Source: Corinectria fuckeliana (lineage: Eukaryota > Ascomycota > Sordariomycetes > Hypocreales > Nectriaceae). Taken from it: a DNA stretch of 64,000 bases. A program made the position numbers and the translations under genes. Location of the stretch: the NCBI GenBank assembly GCA_019137255.1, contig WPDH01000116.1, forward strand, positions 8,306 to 72,305, in the 5' to 3' direction. A model generated the notes under the pieces. The model was not told the DNA's origin and ran no database searches. It saw nothing but the letters and a program-made list of their open reading frames with translations. How positions within the stretch are numbered: the first letter of the stretch is position 1; each line of letters starts with the position of its first letter. Below are positions 47,976 through 60,796 of the stretch, piece by piece.

Positions 47976-49260
47976 GTATATACTTAGTATAATCTTATAT
48001 ATACTATATAGTATAAAAAGAGTAAGAATAAGTAAGAAATACCTACTTAGAGAGACTTATATAGTTTAGTATCTTAAGTGAGTAGTATAAACATATAGTA
48101 TGCTTACTATAAGATATAATAGTATTAATACTAATACTAACTATAGTACTAAACCACCCTGCCTAGAGGGGGCTTAAACAGCTCTTAAAGTAGCCTTAGG
48201 CTAGACTAGACCTAAATTTAAGTCTAACCTTTATAGTATTTAAACTAATTAACTAAATAAGAGAGTAAATACTATTAAAAGTTAGAGAAGATATACTAAT
48301 ACTAGTTAGTAATAAGAATAATACCTAAGAGGATAAGAATAAGTAGTATAAGTAACTTAGACTTAACTTAAGATTAATTAAATTCTAGTATATAATTTAG
48401 GCTAAGCCTTATAAGAACTTATTATTATAAGTATATAATTAGCTTTTCTTATAAAGTAAACCTGCTTATAACTTATATTACTATATATATATATTAAGCC
48501 TAACTTACTCCCCTCTTAGGTAAGAGTAGTAAGAGGTTTTTTATCTTATAGCTTACTATTAGGGTTTTTCCCTCTTATTATAAATTAGTCTAAGTTACTT
48601 AGAAGAAGAACTAAATAGCTGTAAGCTAAATCAGGTATAAATAAATACTATTATACTATTAAATATTCTTTTAATATCTTTTATACTAAGTATCTTAATT
48701 AATTTTAGAAGAAGGTTTTAGTTATAATTTATAATCTTAACTAAGTGGCTTTAAGATAGCTAAAATAAGAATATCTACTATTAGCTTTTAATTTATACTA
48801 TTCTTAAACTATCTAGTAATACTATTAACACTTTAGAAGTGATCTTACCTATAAGTTAGTATAGCTCTTATAAGAGCCTACCTTTATATTTCCACTAGAT
48901 ATACCTAATATAAGACTTCTAGATAATACCTTAGATATTTTAGTATTTAGCCTTTCTTATCTAAGAGACCTAAACCTTCTAAATAAGAAGCTTCACACTA
49001 AGAAAAACATTATTATTATTAGTAGCACTAGTATCTTAACTAACACAAGCAGTAAATCCTGCTCTTATTCTACTATTAGTAGCCCTTCTAAACTAAACTT
49101 AACAGTTTCTAACTATTAGAGCTTCTCCTGCTTAAAGTCTAGCTGTAATATATATAATATTTCAGCCTATTCTACTCTAGAGTTAGCTGATATATTACAT
49201 ACTAATATCTTATAGAAATTACAGTCTGGCTAAAAAGCTATATTCACCCTATTTAATACC

Positions 49261-50340
49261 TTCGCTAAGCGCCTAGCTCAGTCTAATCATCTTTAATACT
49301 ATTACACCCAGAATATTAATTATCGCTAAACTAGGCTCACTTATCTTTCTTAGAGGACAATATAGCTCTATAGCCAGGCAGATACACTAGTCTGCCACCT
49401 AAGACCCTCACACACTATATAGGTCACTCCACAGTCCTTCCCACGATAGGTACTAGCTCCCTGCCCTTTGTGTAAGAAAGAACAGAGGAATCGGGTCATA
49501 GCACGCAAGCGAAAGCGAGCCGTGGGATTTCTCCGACCAAATGTTCTTCTCTACGGAGAAAATTGTCCTGGCGAAGGCAGGTGCGTTTTATCAGGTGGTC
49601 GTCGGAGTCGACAAGGTTGCTGGAGCGGGCGGGGGAGTGCGTCGCAATCGTAAGTTAATCGCAGGTTGCAGTTGTAGGAGCTAGTGGGCGCTATTGGGCG
49701 CCGTCCAGGTTTTGTCACGGCAGAGTTGTCGCGATAGTAGAGGCTTTTCTGGAAACAGTTTTGAACAAACCGGTGACTACTTATGTTGAGGCATCGTCCC
49801 TGCCAGGACCTAAGCTGGTGGAGGTTTAGGTGGTGAGAAAGCATCCCGTATTGCTTCGTCGTGTGAACTAGCCAAGGTCTTTTGCTCTGCGAGACTTCGC
49901 TTTGAGTATCGCTTATGGTTGATCGGGGAGCGCCCAGGGTGGTTCGGACTCCTTATCGGACCTCGGCGAGTGCTGCGCTCGACGCCGGAGCGGCAGCGTT
50001 GGCGGATGTTGCAGTCGAAGCCCCGCCTCGTAACAGAGAACTTGGCCAGACTGTCAGAGAGGAGATTCGGGGTAGAATTATCAATCTCTGTTGAGTTAGA
50101 GTTGTGATGTGTAGTAGAAAGAGGGGCAGGGGAGGTTATGGTGACGTTTAAAGGTGGGAGATGAAGGAGGCAAGACGAGGAGATGCCTAATATTTCTGTC
50201 AAGCCCAAGTCTATCACAAATCAAGTAGTTATCCACAAGCTAAGACACCAAGTTCGTAAAGCTCAAAGCTTTAATAGACCCTCTCTTTTTGTCAATCCTC
50301 CCACTCATCCTTAGTTTGCGCGGGACATAATATGCTAGTG
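49261..50340 (-). other. Small island with weak coding signal
   Basis: A normal-composition island. The minus strand is open at 50217-49810 (up to 135 codons, no clear ATG context) and at 49844-49551 (97 codons), and a third minus frame reads TATSANAAAPASSAALAEVR before a single TAA, then continues. The Ala/Ser/Thr-rich text and CT-rich upstream DNA suggest a degraded gene on this strand that switches frames, but no domain is recognisable. Plus-strand frames overlap and look like shadows. Confidence 0.3.
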
Positions 50341-50520
50341 TTGCTTCACCCCATTTTCTAAGCGGTTTAACTTACGCACGATCTGAGAGTCTAATAAGAT
50401 GCCTATATTTTTTAGTCGCCTAAGAAGGTTATCTTCCCTCTTTGTCTACCTGTAATATTATATACTTCTCTGTTATATGCCTTTAGGGGCTTCTATAGTG
50501 AGCTCGCTAGCGTTATAGGC

Positions 50521-50580
50521 GCTATTACTATTACTATTACTATCACTAATATTATGGCTATTATTATTACTATTATCACT
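50521..50580. repeat. Trinucleotide microsatellite (ACT/ATT)n
   Basis: Alternating runs of CTATTACTATTACTATTA and TTATTATTACTATTATCACT over about 60 bp. Confidence 0.8.
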
Positions 50581-53580
50581 AGAAGGCCTCTTAGTCTTAT
50601 TTCTAGTTTCTAAGGTGTGCTAAACACTTCTATTTAGCAATATAATCTAAGCCTAGCTGTATTTTAGCTTAGCTAGCAGGCTTAAGATTATCTTCTGTAT
50701 TATAAGTAACTTTAGCTATAATAATTCTACTTACTCTATTAGTAGAGATATAAGCTCTGCTGACTAGCTAGAAGGATAATTAGGTGTTATTAAGCTTAGG
50801 TCTATATAAAAGCCTAGCTAAAACTATAGGCTAAAATCCTTTAGTACCTAGCTTAACTAGTTAGCACTCCTACTAATATAAGAGCTAGTAGGGATTAAAC
50901 AGATATTATTAGACTTAAGTTGTAAAGAGAAGTGTAAATTAAAGTCTAATTATCTTAGTTGTTTTAGTAAATAATAGACCTCTAAATTGTGCCTTTTAGA
51001 TCTACTAGGAATATTACCTTTTAGTAATAGCCACTTTAATAAAAAGGTTTTAGCTCTTAGCCTTAGGATAATCTCAGCTAAGCTAATTTCTATAGCTTTC
51101 TCTTACTTAGTGATTACTATAAATGCTAAGACGCTTAAGGTTTTAGCACTTTAACTAAGAAGTCTATTATTTAACTTAGAAGCTAAGACCCCTTAGGTGC
51201 TAATATTATTAGATATTAAGATTAGTAGCTTATAGCTTTAGCTAAGATCACTCTTATATAGTATAGTTTTAGGTTTTATATTAAATATATTTAAGTTAGC
51301 TGTTTAGCTGCTAAAATCTAGTTTATTATCTTAGATATTAATAGTAGAGTCTAAAAGTAGTTATAAGCTTTTACTAAGAATCTAAAGCGTAAAGAGTTTT
51401 TATCTTAACTATCTTATCTTAAAATAAAATAGTCTGTCTTATAACTAAGTAAATATACTAAAGCTAGTATAAAAGCACTTAATATATTTATAGTAAGAAA
51501 GTAGAGACTTAAGTATTTCTCTTTAGAGGGAAAACTAGTAAGAGAGTCTCTAATAGTATTACTCTTCTCTATAAGACTATAATTACTATTATTAGCTAAG
51601 TACTAAGGTGTAAAGCTACTAAGACGCTTCTTATTAGGAGGACTAGATACTAACAGCTTTATTTACTCACAGGGTTTAGTATGTTATCTCTGCTTAGCTT
51701 ATTACTTCTTATAAAAAGAATTATATAACTTAAATATTAGAAATATCTTATTATTAATAGGTAATAGATTTAATAAATAAATAATAAGAGTGTTAAGCTA
51801 TACTTATAAGAAAGTTTAATAATATTAATAGTTTAATTTATAAGTTTACTAGGTAGCTTTTTAGTTTATATAGATATAGATTCCCTCTTATTAAGCTAAG
51901 TGTCTTAACTATATTATATAATTAGCAGCTTAGAGTGTAAATAAGCTAACTAGTATAAATTAAGACATATAATAGCACTAGGTTATAACAGAATATAAAC
52001 TCTATTAGATATAATAGACTGTATAATTAGTGTTTTTATCTTACTTGTTACTAGTTAGTTATTTAGAGACTATCCTAAGTAAGAGTTTTATAATACTTTA
52101 CTCTCTTCTTCTTATAATTATATATAATATAAGGTTAAATATAATTAGAAGGCTATCTTAAACTAATCTTTATTAGTAATAACAGCTAGAAGTAAGTCTA
52201 TTTAAGTGTTTATATACTATACTAGCTAGAAAACAAGCTGTATTACTACACAGCTACTTTCTAAGTAGGTAGAGATAGTACTAATATAAACTTAAGTTGC
52301 TAAGTTAAGTAAAATATTATTAGATTATTAATATTCTTTTAATATACTAATATATTTAGCACACTTTTATATTCTTAATTAGAAAATTCCAGCTGATATA
52401 AATTACCTTATAGTTATAACCTAACTAAGATATATAGCTGCTAGTGTCTTATTTAAGGCAGACTTAATAGAATTTTAAGAGTATTAAGCTAAAAGCTCTA
52501 TTATAAGCTAACAGTCTGCAAAAAGAACTAAAACTCTTCTCTTATAATAGGGAAATTAAGTATAACTAACACAGGCACTTTTGTCTTAGCAAGGCAGATT
52601 AGAAGGCTCTTAATAGTGCTATTAATATAATCTAAGATAGTTACACTTTTAACACGCTTATTAATATAGCCACTTAACTAATATAAACTCTTAACTGCTT
52701 TATACTTCCTATTAAGTCTATTATAGCCTTTTAAACCTTTTTAGCTTAGTCTTACTTTAGGCTATTTATATACACCTCTTATCCTCTATCTTACTATATA
52801 GCTTAATATAGTAATACTATTAGATAAGGTAAGTATACTAAGTAACTATCTGCTAATACTATTTATATATCTTATTAAAAAAGTCCTTTTAAATTACTTA
52901 AGTAGGTAATTTAAGTAATCTCTAGCTAAAGTAAAAAAGGTAAGATTAGTAAAAAGTTACTTAAGTGCTTATATAAGGCAGCTAATATATAATACTACTA
53001 GAAGACTATATAGAAAAATCCTATTATAAGCTATATAGTATAAGAGAAAGCCTAGAAAATACAAGAGAAAATTCCTATAATTATTAGAAGATAAAGGCAG
53101 AAAATAAGAGCTAAAAGATGTAAAAGATGTTATTATAAAAATAGTATATAATAAGTAAAGAAAAAGAAGATAATAGAAAGTTAAGAGACTTAAAAGGTAT
53201 ATTATATAAAATAGTAGGCACTTATACTGTTTTATAGATAGTAAAAGCAGCGCTAAATAGCAGAGTGTGAAATTTCTAAGTTAGAAAGACACTAAAAACA
53301 GAGCGTAAAATGTTAATTTCCTAATATAGGTAAGCTGTTATAAAGTATACTAGTATATATAATACTCTTATTTTAACCTTTTAATTTACATATCTAACTA
53401 AAAGCTAAATCTAAAGTTTTAAGCTTAAGCTAATTAGAAGCTTATCTTAAGCTTTAATATAAGAGATAAGATTAAGAAAGCTATATTAGCCCTTAAAAAA
53501 TTAGAAAAGAAGAATTAGTCTAATACTAAGAGTATTTACAGCTCTGCTTTTATAAGTATCCTAATAAGAATATTAGACCT

Positions 53581-53675
53581 TACTAGTTAATAGAGAGATT
53601 AGTAACCTACTCCTACTAGTTAATAAGACAGTTAGTAATTTACTCCTACTAGTTAATAAAGTAGTTAGTAAGCTA
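53581..53675. repeat. 33-bp tandem repeat, about three copies
   Basis: TACTAGTTAATA starts at 53581, 53614 and 53647, exactly 33 bp apart, each followed by a related (G/A)TTAGTAA(C/T) stretch. Confidence 0.8.
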
Positions 53676-54149
53676 ATCTAATTATAACCTTATTATTATT
53701 CTTTTTAACTATAAGAACTTACTCTTTTAGGAACTCTTTTATTTTTAATTTTAGGTTAAATATATATATTTATAATAATATATTTTACTTTAAGAGATAT
53801 AAAGCTTCTAATAATTTAAAGCTTATTTTTACTAGTAGGAAACTTACTCTTATTTTAAGCTATAATACTATTCTTATTACTATTAAAAAGAGGCTATTTT
53901 AGCTTAATAAAGTAGCTTATATTTTTACCTTTTATATAAATATTATATCTCTTAAGTGTATAATTAAAAAGAGATATAATTAGAACTTTACTACTAGCTA
54001 AGTTTTTAATAAAGACTTTAAGATAGTTTTTATAATAAAAAGTTTATTTAATTAATAGGTTATTAACTTTAGAGAGGTCTTATAAGACCTTAAGTAGCTA
54101 GCTACTTTTATTATACACTTAGTAAACTCTTATTCTAATTAGATATTAG

Positions 54150-57100
54150 ATTTATTAACTTAGTATTTTAGACTAAGATATTTAAACACTCTAGCCCTTA
54201 AGAACCTTATTAAGAAGACTAATAAGACTATTATTAAAGGTCTTATATATATAGACTATAAAGCTTATACTTAAGAAAAGGTAATATAGTAAGTCTTAAG
54301 AAGACTACCTCTTACTAAGGCCTTAAGGCTATTTTAGCGTATTTATATTAATATTTCTATTTATAATACCAGCTTTAATAGTATAAGAGCTATAGTTATT
54401 ATTAAGAATAAATTTATATTTCTAATCTTATACTATTACTACTTAGATATTACCTAAAAGATAATTAGTAGAACTCTTAAGACAGTTAAGACTTTTACTA
54501 AGTAGTAATATAACCTTATAATTTATATTATCTATTAAGATAATAACTCTACTTTTAGTAATAATTATACTAACTAGGTTAAAAATTATAAGCTTTAAGA
54601 TAAGCTATTTACCTCTTATATATTTACTTAGAATAGCCTTACTAAGTAATCTAAGAGGGTAATAAGAACTAAGGCTAGATTTATACAGCTAAAAGCTAAT
54701 CTTCTTAATAAGCTATAGTTAAAAACTTAAAAAGCTATTACCTATTTATATAATAGATTATCTTAGTAGGCTAAGAGCTAAAAGACCTCTTTTTAGCTGT
54801 TTTATAGCTAGCTTTAAGACTATTAAAAGAATACTAGCTACATTTAGAACTCTCTACCTAATATCTTATATTTAAAAGCTTATAAATATAAAGCTTATCT
54901 CTTAACTAAGAAAGCTCTTAAGAGCACCTAAAGGTAAGATTTAAAAACCTTCTCTTATATAAAAAAGAGCTATCTTATTAAGTATAATTTATATAATATG
55001 TTTAGAATCTAGATTCTAAAAAGGTTAAAAGTTTAAAAGATCTATAATATAACTTTTAATAAGAGTATATTTTATAACCTAAAAGATTACTCTACTCTAA
55101 TTAAAGCTCTAGCTATTCTTATTAACTTATAGCTACTAATACCTATTAAGTCTAACTCTAAAGATAATAATATCTAGGCTTATAAAGCTAGCTACTCTCT
55201 AACTAATAATAAAAAAGTTAGGTTAATAATTAAGATTACTTAAGCCTTTAAATAACTAGATAATTAGCTAGTTAAAAATCCTAATAAAAGAGCTACTATT
55301 AGTAGCTTAAATAATAATAATTCTAACTATAAGAGATTATATTTCACACCTTAAGTAACTATCTTACTTATATAACACCTTATAGCTTATTTACTAGATA
55401 ACCTCTTACTAAGCCTTAAAAAGAGCTTATCTTTTAGCTTATTATTAAGCTATAAAGATAACAGCCCTAATAAAAATAATAGCCTTAATAATAAGAATAA
55501 TAAGTCTAATAATAATAATAGCTTTAATAATAAAAATAATAATGTTAATAATAATAATAACACCTTTAATAATAATAAGAAACTAAACTCTTCTCCTTTT
55601 AGGAATTTAAGTTTTAGTTTACCTTCTTAGATAACTAGGCAGCTAAGACTAAGAGGTTAAGCTTACTAAGAGCTGCCCTCTTACTAATCTGCCTAATATT
55701 AAGACCCTACTAGACCTGCTAATACCCTAGTATTATTTTTTACCTTCTTTTTTAACAGAAGAGAGGGAAAGCTGTATAGATAATTACTTTTACTAGAGCT
55801 AAAAACCTATAAGAACCTTAAATTACACCCTTTTAGTTCTTAATTTAAGCAGGCTGCTAAGAGAGAAATAAAAAGCCTATAAGACTAAGAAACCTTTAAA
55901 GCTATCCTAAGAGATTAAGCATAAAAGCCTTTTCTAGTAACTTAGATCTTTAAATATAAATTTAATAAGTATAGGTTTCTTATTAAATTTAAAGCCTAGC
56001 TATATATATAAGGGGATTTTTAGCCTTTTAATTATAAGAAGACTTATATAGCTATCTTAGCTAGCAGATTATTTTAGGTGCTTATAGCTATTACAGCCTG
56101 ATTTAACCTTAAAGCTAAGCAGCTAAATACTATTAACACCTTTATAAATAGCTATCTTAATAAGAATATTTATATTTATTTTCTTAACAGATTTAAACAC
56201 TATAAGTAGATTCTAACACTTATTAAAGCCTTATATATTCTTTATAAATCCCCTCTTTTTTAGTAATAAGATCTTCTTAAGACCTTTAGAAAGCTAAGTC
56301 TAAGCTAGGTTAATAAAAACTCTTATATTTATAGGAATAACTAGATTACTATCTTCTTTTTTATTAATAATATTATTCTTTTATTTTAGAAGAAAGACTA
56401 AATAGTTATAAAGTGTCTAATTAACTATTTAAAGTTTTACTTTAAAATATAAGATCTAAGTAACCTTATATAGTTCCTAAGGATTAAAATCTTATATAAT
56501 AAGGTTAATAAGAAGCTGTAGCTCTATTAGGACTTATATATTAAGAAGATTACAGCTAAGTTTAACACTAATAATAAAAATATCTTTAAAGGTAACTCTC
56601 TTTTAGGTAATAAGATTTAGCCACTCTTAAAGCTACTAATAAAAAGCTAGATTTACTATTATTAATAGATAATTAGCTCTCTTAACTATATAGCTATTAT
56701 TACACGCCTAGATATTACTAAGGCTATTTCTAAGCTCTTAAAGCACTTACTTAACCGCTTACTAGCTTATTAATATATAGCTCTTAATATTATTAGATAT
56801 CTCTATATAATAAGATATTTAGTAATTTAATTTAGTAGTTAGAGCCTATTTATTAGAAACCTAGTCTTTTAGTAAAAATTATAATATTTTTATCTTTTAT
56901 ATATAAAAAGCACCTTAAAGTTATATTAGATATAGCTTTTATAAATAATTAGAAGACTAAAAAGTTATCTTAAAAGTTAATTTTATACCTTTTTAATAGA
57001 CTTATTAGTTAGAAGGCTAGTAAGTAAAATATAGTTATAATATTATCTATAAAAGCTAAACTTCTTACTTTTATATATATAGCTAAGAAGGCTATTATAA

Positions 57101-57380
57101 CTTAGCGCTTTTTTTAATAGCTTAACTTTTAGCTAGGTTAAAAGACTATAATTAAGTATAATAACTAATAAACTATTAGGCTTATAACTCTTAAGACCTC
57201 TTATATAAAGACTATATTATAGTATATTAATATTTATAACTACTAAGTTAGATAAGCTTATCTTAAAAGCTAATTTAATATATCTTACACTCTAATAGCT
57301 AATATAATAGCTAATAGCCTTATAAAGCTACTACTAGGTTAGAAATTTAAGATTTTTATTAAGCAGTTAAGCCTTATTAA
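54150..57380 (+). mobile_element. Ty1/copia retrotransposon pol relic, RIPed
   Basis: Translated through stops, the plus strand shows copia pol domains in their diagnostic order. Gag-pre-integrase comes first (YFRLRYLNTLALKNL at about 54155, family WH.RLGHLN). Integrase follows from about 54338 (ISIYNTSFNSIRAIV), with a segment near 54615 (TSYIFT-stop-NSLTK) matching the S.PYTPEQNG box. An Asn/Lys-rich linker at 55450-55590 was probably Asp/Glu-rich before RIP. RVT_2 spans about 55940-56560 (ALYILYKSPLF for KALYGLR.SP.LW; FFINNIILL for F(Y/F)VDDI, both catalytic Asp now Asn). RNase H lies at about 57015-57375 (ILSIKAKLL for SS.EAE; ANSLIKLLL for AD.LTK.L). Integrase before reverse transcriptase distinguishes copia from gypsy. 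Long terminal repeats were not delimited; the element is inactive. Confidence 0.85.
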
Positions 57381-57829
57381 TATTAGTAGGCTAATTTAAG
57401 CCTAGAATAACTTAGATAATAAGAACTAAGATTAAGAATTATAAAAGATAATACTAAGCTTTATAGTTATATTAATAAGTATATATTATTTCTTATTATT
57501 CTCTTTTAGGGCTTTTAAAGCTAAGTTAATACTATAAAAACAGCAAAAAAAGGCTAGCCTTAAAAACAGGTCTTAACTTTTTGCCCCTCTTATCTTACTT
57601 ACCTTTTATTTCTTCTCTTATAACTCTTACAGCTAGTTATAAGATTATAAGCTTTATTAGAAGTATTAGATCTCTTATTTTACCCTTTTTTATACTTATA
57701 CTAACCTTTCTTTTAGGCTTATTATAACTTACACCTAAATATACTATTAGGGGCATCTCTTATAACTCTTTTTACTATCTAATATCTTAATTATAGCCTA
57801 ATTCTTAATTATAGCCTAAGATAGGAGGG
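57381..57829. other. AT-rich segment after the copia pol
   Basis: RIPed DNA between the end of RNase H and repeat copy B. It could include the 3' long terminal repeat of the copia element, but no matching 5' copy was located. Confidence 0.4.
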
Positions 57830-58112
57830 TATATTATATTTTAGGATTATAATTAGTATTTAAGATTATCTAGGATATTACTATAACCTTCTGATTATTA
57901 ATATTACTGCCTAGATAACCTACAGATAGCCTGACCTTATAATAATTATTATAACTCTAGCCTCACTAATAACAAAGGCAGCCGACTTTCTATAACCTTC
58001 TACGGATTTCCTAGGAGCCCAAATTGATGTATTTAGACCCTCAATTCGTCCCTCTTTTAGCTAGGAAATTAAGAGCTTTTCACCCCAAGATTCAATCCCT
58101 ACTTTGCGATAA
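57830..58112 (+). repeat. Dispersed repeat, copy B (RIP gradient), abuts and truncates a gene
   Basis: Aligns in inverse orientation with 31505-31787 and in direct orientation with 60790-61130. The stretch GCCCAAATTGATGTATTTAG is nearly shared with copy C (one extra A there), as is TCCCTCTTTTAGCTAGGAAA. The left half is strongly AT-shifted while the right half keeps normal composition. Its right border coincides with the point where the dynamin-like reading frame loses family similarity. Confidence 0.8.
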
Positions 58113-58503
58113 TAAGGCCCATATTGGCTTTGGCCTTCTCCACCGCATCAGGCACGTCATCAAAGGACTCCAATTTCATGTTGAAATCAGAACGAGGCGC
58201 CTCGTCAGGCTCGCTGGGTATCATGCGGGATGATGGATCTTTGGCGCCGGGGGATGCCGTCTCGCGGAGGACGAGCTCCGTTGGGAAACGGGTACAGAGC
58301 GTGCTGTTGGCGGGAAAAGGAACCTCGAATATTGACTCGAGGGCGGAGCTCTTCCCGGAAAGTTGATTGCCGCAGACGATGATTTGAGGCAGCGAGATGT
58401 AGTTGTTGATGTCCTGCGACCGGAGCGAGTCGATGGACTCCAGGAGCTGGAGTTGCTGTGATGAGCGGAGGCTGTCGAGGGGGGCAGACTTGAGTTGAGT
58501 CAT
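58099..58503 (-). pseudogene. Dynamin-like GTPase, 5' fragment truncated by a repeat
   Basis: The minus strand from ATG 58503 encodes 134 residues beginning a dynamin/Mx-type large GTPase. LLESIDSLRS (20-29) and the ISLPQIIVCGNQLSGKSS strand and P-loop (G1 GxxxxGKS at 45-52) are followed by TLCTRFPTELVLR (68-80), the switch I box of this family. Residues after about 129 (KANMGL) would normally lead to the DLPG box (G3) and the rest of a 600-900-residue protein. Instead the frame enters repeat copy B and stops within four codons (IIAK-stop). G3, G4, stalk and effector domains are all absent, and no remaining part was found in the window. Dynamins remodel membranes; this fragment cannot. The upstream region is shared with the divergent MFS gene. 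Confidence 0.75.
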
Positions 58504-59038
58504 GATAGACCATGCAGTTGAGTGAAAGTGTCGAATTCAGCATTGAGGCCAGCTTACCTTTTGCTGCAACTGGAAATGCAATAGAAAGAAGGATGGTAGC
58601 AGAGGTCTGTTGGACTGCTGTAGAGAACTAGAAGATTGGAAGCAGACCAATTCACGCAAGGTGAACTAAACCATTTTCCCTTTCTTTTTCGGTTGCTGTT
58701 TAAATGACAAAATGGAAAAGGATAAGACTCAAAGCTGAAAATGGCAAGGGCATCTAAAGTTGGGCTCAGCGAGTGCAGGGCTACCGCCGACTAAACTGTC
58801 TGATGAATGTACTTCTTATTAGGCATACTTGTTATGCGCCTACGCGGCTTCTTTCGTGGTGACTAAGCAGATTACAGGCTCGGATTTACTCAGCTCCCGA
58901 ATCAATGTTTCACAGCATCTCGAAATAACAACAACGTCGTCGTTCCAGCCTCGCGGTCTGGGGCCTCGCGCAGCACTATAGCAACTCCGCCTGGCAAACC
59001 AGTAGTTTCTTGCTGTTGCTGACATACTGCCCTCAACC
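58504..59038. promoter_or_regulatory. Divergent promoter region, dynamin fragment / MFS gene
   Basis: 535 bp between divergent start codons. A possible 5' UTR intron donor (AAGGTAAGC) on the minus strand lies at about 58558. The frames on the minus strand over 58840-59205 are shadows of the MFS gene and its leader. No discrete regulatory site is identified. Confidence 0.4.
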
Positions 59039-60796
59039 ATGACTCCCCAAGAGGGTTCCGACACCTCGGTTGATGAACGAGCCCCCCTCCTCCATGACGA
59101 CGAGGCTCCTCCTCCCGAGGCCATCACGCCGCTCCTCTTTCGCCTCTCACGAACCACGTGGTTTTGCATCGCCCTCACCTTGCTTCTTGAGATGTCTAAT
59201 GCCATACTCCACGTGCCGACAATTTCTCTCTACGAGCGTGTCATCTGCGACAGGTTTTATTCCCAGCAGCCGAACCTCGACAACGACGTGTCCATCTTCG
59301 ACAACCCTTGCAGCGCACTTCCCATTCAAAGCGAGGTGGCATTGGTGCGGGGATGGCAGGGCTTCTTCAATGGCCTATCTGGTGTGAACCTTCTCTCTCC
59401 TTTGGGAATCAAGCGTCTTGAGCAAGTACTGACGTGAAACTTGAAGCCCTCCTGGTCGCCCTTCCGATAGGCTATGCTGCCGATCATCTCAGCCATCGCA
59501 AAGCTCTCGCCTGTATCCTGGGCGGCATGCTCGCTGCTATACTCTGGACTATCGTTGTATGCGCCGTGCCCGCTATCCCGATCCGCTTTGTGTGGGCAAC
59601 GGCCCTCTTCTACCTCTGTGGTGGCGGGAACTACGCAGCCGAAATGATGCTGGGAGTGATGATCGTGAGAGCTTGCTCCGAAGCTGACCGGTACGGCGAC
59701 CGATCTGTTTTCTGCTCGTGAAGCCATACTGACTTGTTCAGAACGCGAAATCTGTACTATATGTACTCGGCGTTCATCTTCACCGAACTTGTCGGACCGC
59801 CGTTTGCGAAGCTGGCCGTCAAGGTTTCCATTTGGCTGCCCTTTACCATCGGCCTCATCTTCCTCAGTGCCTGTTTCCCGGTGCTGGTTCTCATGCCGGA
59901 GAGCACCAACCAGACCCAACACGTCGATGATTCCTCCACTGCGGAACACGCCAACGAGAGCCCCTCGCGGAAAGCTGGGGCGATTGTTTGGCGACGTCTG
60001 TCCGAGGTCCTCCAACAGTTCAAGTCCTGGAATATGTGCTGTGCTCTGCCCATGTTCTATGCTGGGACATTCAGGAACGTATCGATCCGAGCACTACTGC
60101 AGTACGCCCATGTGAGACTGGGCTGGGATCTTGAAAACGTGAGCATCCAAAGCAACCCCGGACTGACTTGTAAACGGCGCTGACGCATCCGTAGACAAAT
60201 GCCCTCATCACCGAAGTGGCCTTGGTTAACCTGCTACTCTTCTTCACTATCCTTCCCTCCATCATCGATCTCGTTAATAAGAGGCTCAACCCTCACCCGC
60301 AGTCGCTGAATCTTGGCATCATCCGGACCAGCTTCAGCATTCTCGTTCTGGGCTCTCTCTTTATTGCATTTTCCGCCAACTGCACAGAGCTTCTCCTAGG
60401 TAAGGAAACCATCGAGATCTAAAGAAGTCGTACGCAACGCTGACTCAAAAAAGCTCTCGCCTTCTACGCATGCGGATTCGGTGCGCGCGCCACATTGCTC
60501 TCGCTCATTACCTCTTGGTTCAGCACATCCGTTCGAGCCCGCGTGTATAGTGCCGTCTTACTGGTAGAACTATTCGGTATGCTCACGTGGGAACCACTGC
60601 TGCAGATTGTACTTGCGTGGTCCTTCAAACTGCCCGGGCAGTGGATGGGCACTCCTTTCATGATGTGCGCTGTAAGTCTTAACATTCCGACCTTTGTCAA
60701 CATAGTCGCAGGTCTTCTAATACTACAACTCACCAGCTTGGCTACCTAATTGCCTTGACCTCTTCTTTTTTGATTCGGCTCCGGGTACGGGATTAA
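59039..60796 (+). CDS. Major facilitator superfamily transporter, six exons (488 aa)
   Basis: Exons 59039-59381, 59447-59690, 59742-60138, 60195-60399, 60454-60671 and 60737-60796 give one frame of 1467 nt. Introns are 51-65 nt; four have a TACTGAC- or GCTGAC-type branch site and the last a CTAAT. An acidic N-terminus (DERAPLLHDDEAPP) precedes TM1 (WFCIALTLLLEMSNAI) and a cytoplasmic loop GYAADHLSHRKAL, which fits the MFS signature G..aD..grr between TM2 and TM3. Further hydrophobic segments bring the total to about 12, with a polar central loop (ESTNQTQHVDDSS) between TM6 and TM7. The last exon makes TM12 and a basic end (RLRVRD). Without the last splice the frame also ends, at 60749, but lacks that helix. 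Proton-coupled small-molecule transport at a membrane is inferred from the family; the VICDRFY segment after TM1 is typical of a fungal subgroup of unknown substrate. All frames intact. Confidence 0.85.

Larger units (their letters stand above)
46691..49260. other. RIP-degraded AT-rich block 4
   Basis: Stop-dense AT-rich DNA with a two-base assembly gap and a possible retroelement gag zinc-knuckle region. A plus-strand frame of 83 codons at 47362-47613 is Ile/Leu/Tyr-rich and is an artefact of composition. Confidence 0.75.
50341..54149. other. RIP-degraded AT-rich block 5
   Basis: Stop-dense AT-rich DNA. The last part (from about 53390) may be the gag region of the copia element that follows. 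It holds an (ATT/ACT)n microsatellite near 50521-50580 and a 33-bp tandem repeat at 53581-53675. Nothing else identified. Confidence 0.75.

Noticed and set aside
59326..60053. Minus-strand ORFs of 98-229 codons
   Set aside because: Antisense shadows of the MFS exons, whose splice sites, hydrophobic segments and loop motif are consistent.
60672..60749. MFS gene ending at 60749 without a fifth intron
   Set aside because: A GTAAGT donor, CTAAT branch and CAG acceptor (60672-60736) remove that end and give a better twelfth membrane helix with a basic tail ending at 60796. The unspliced form cannot be fully excluded.
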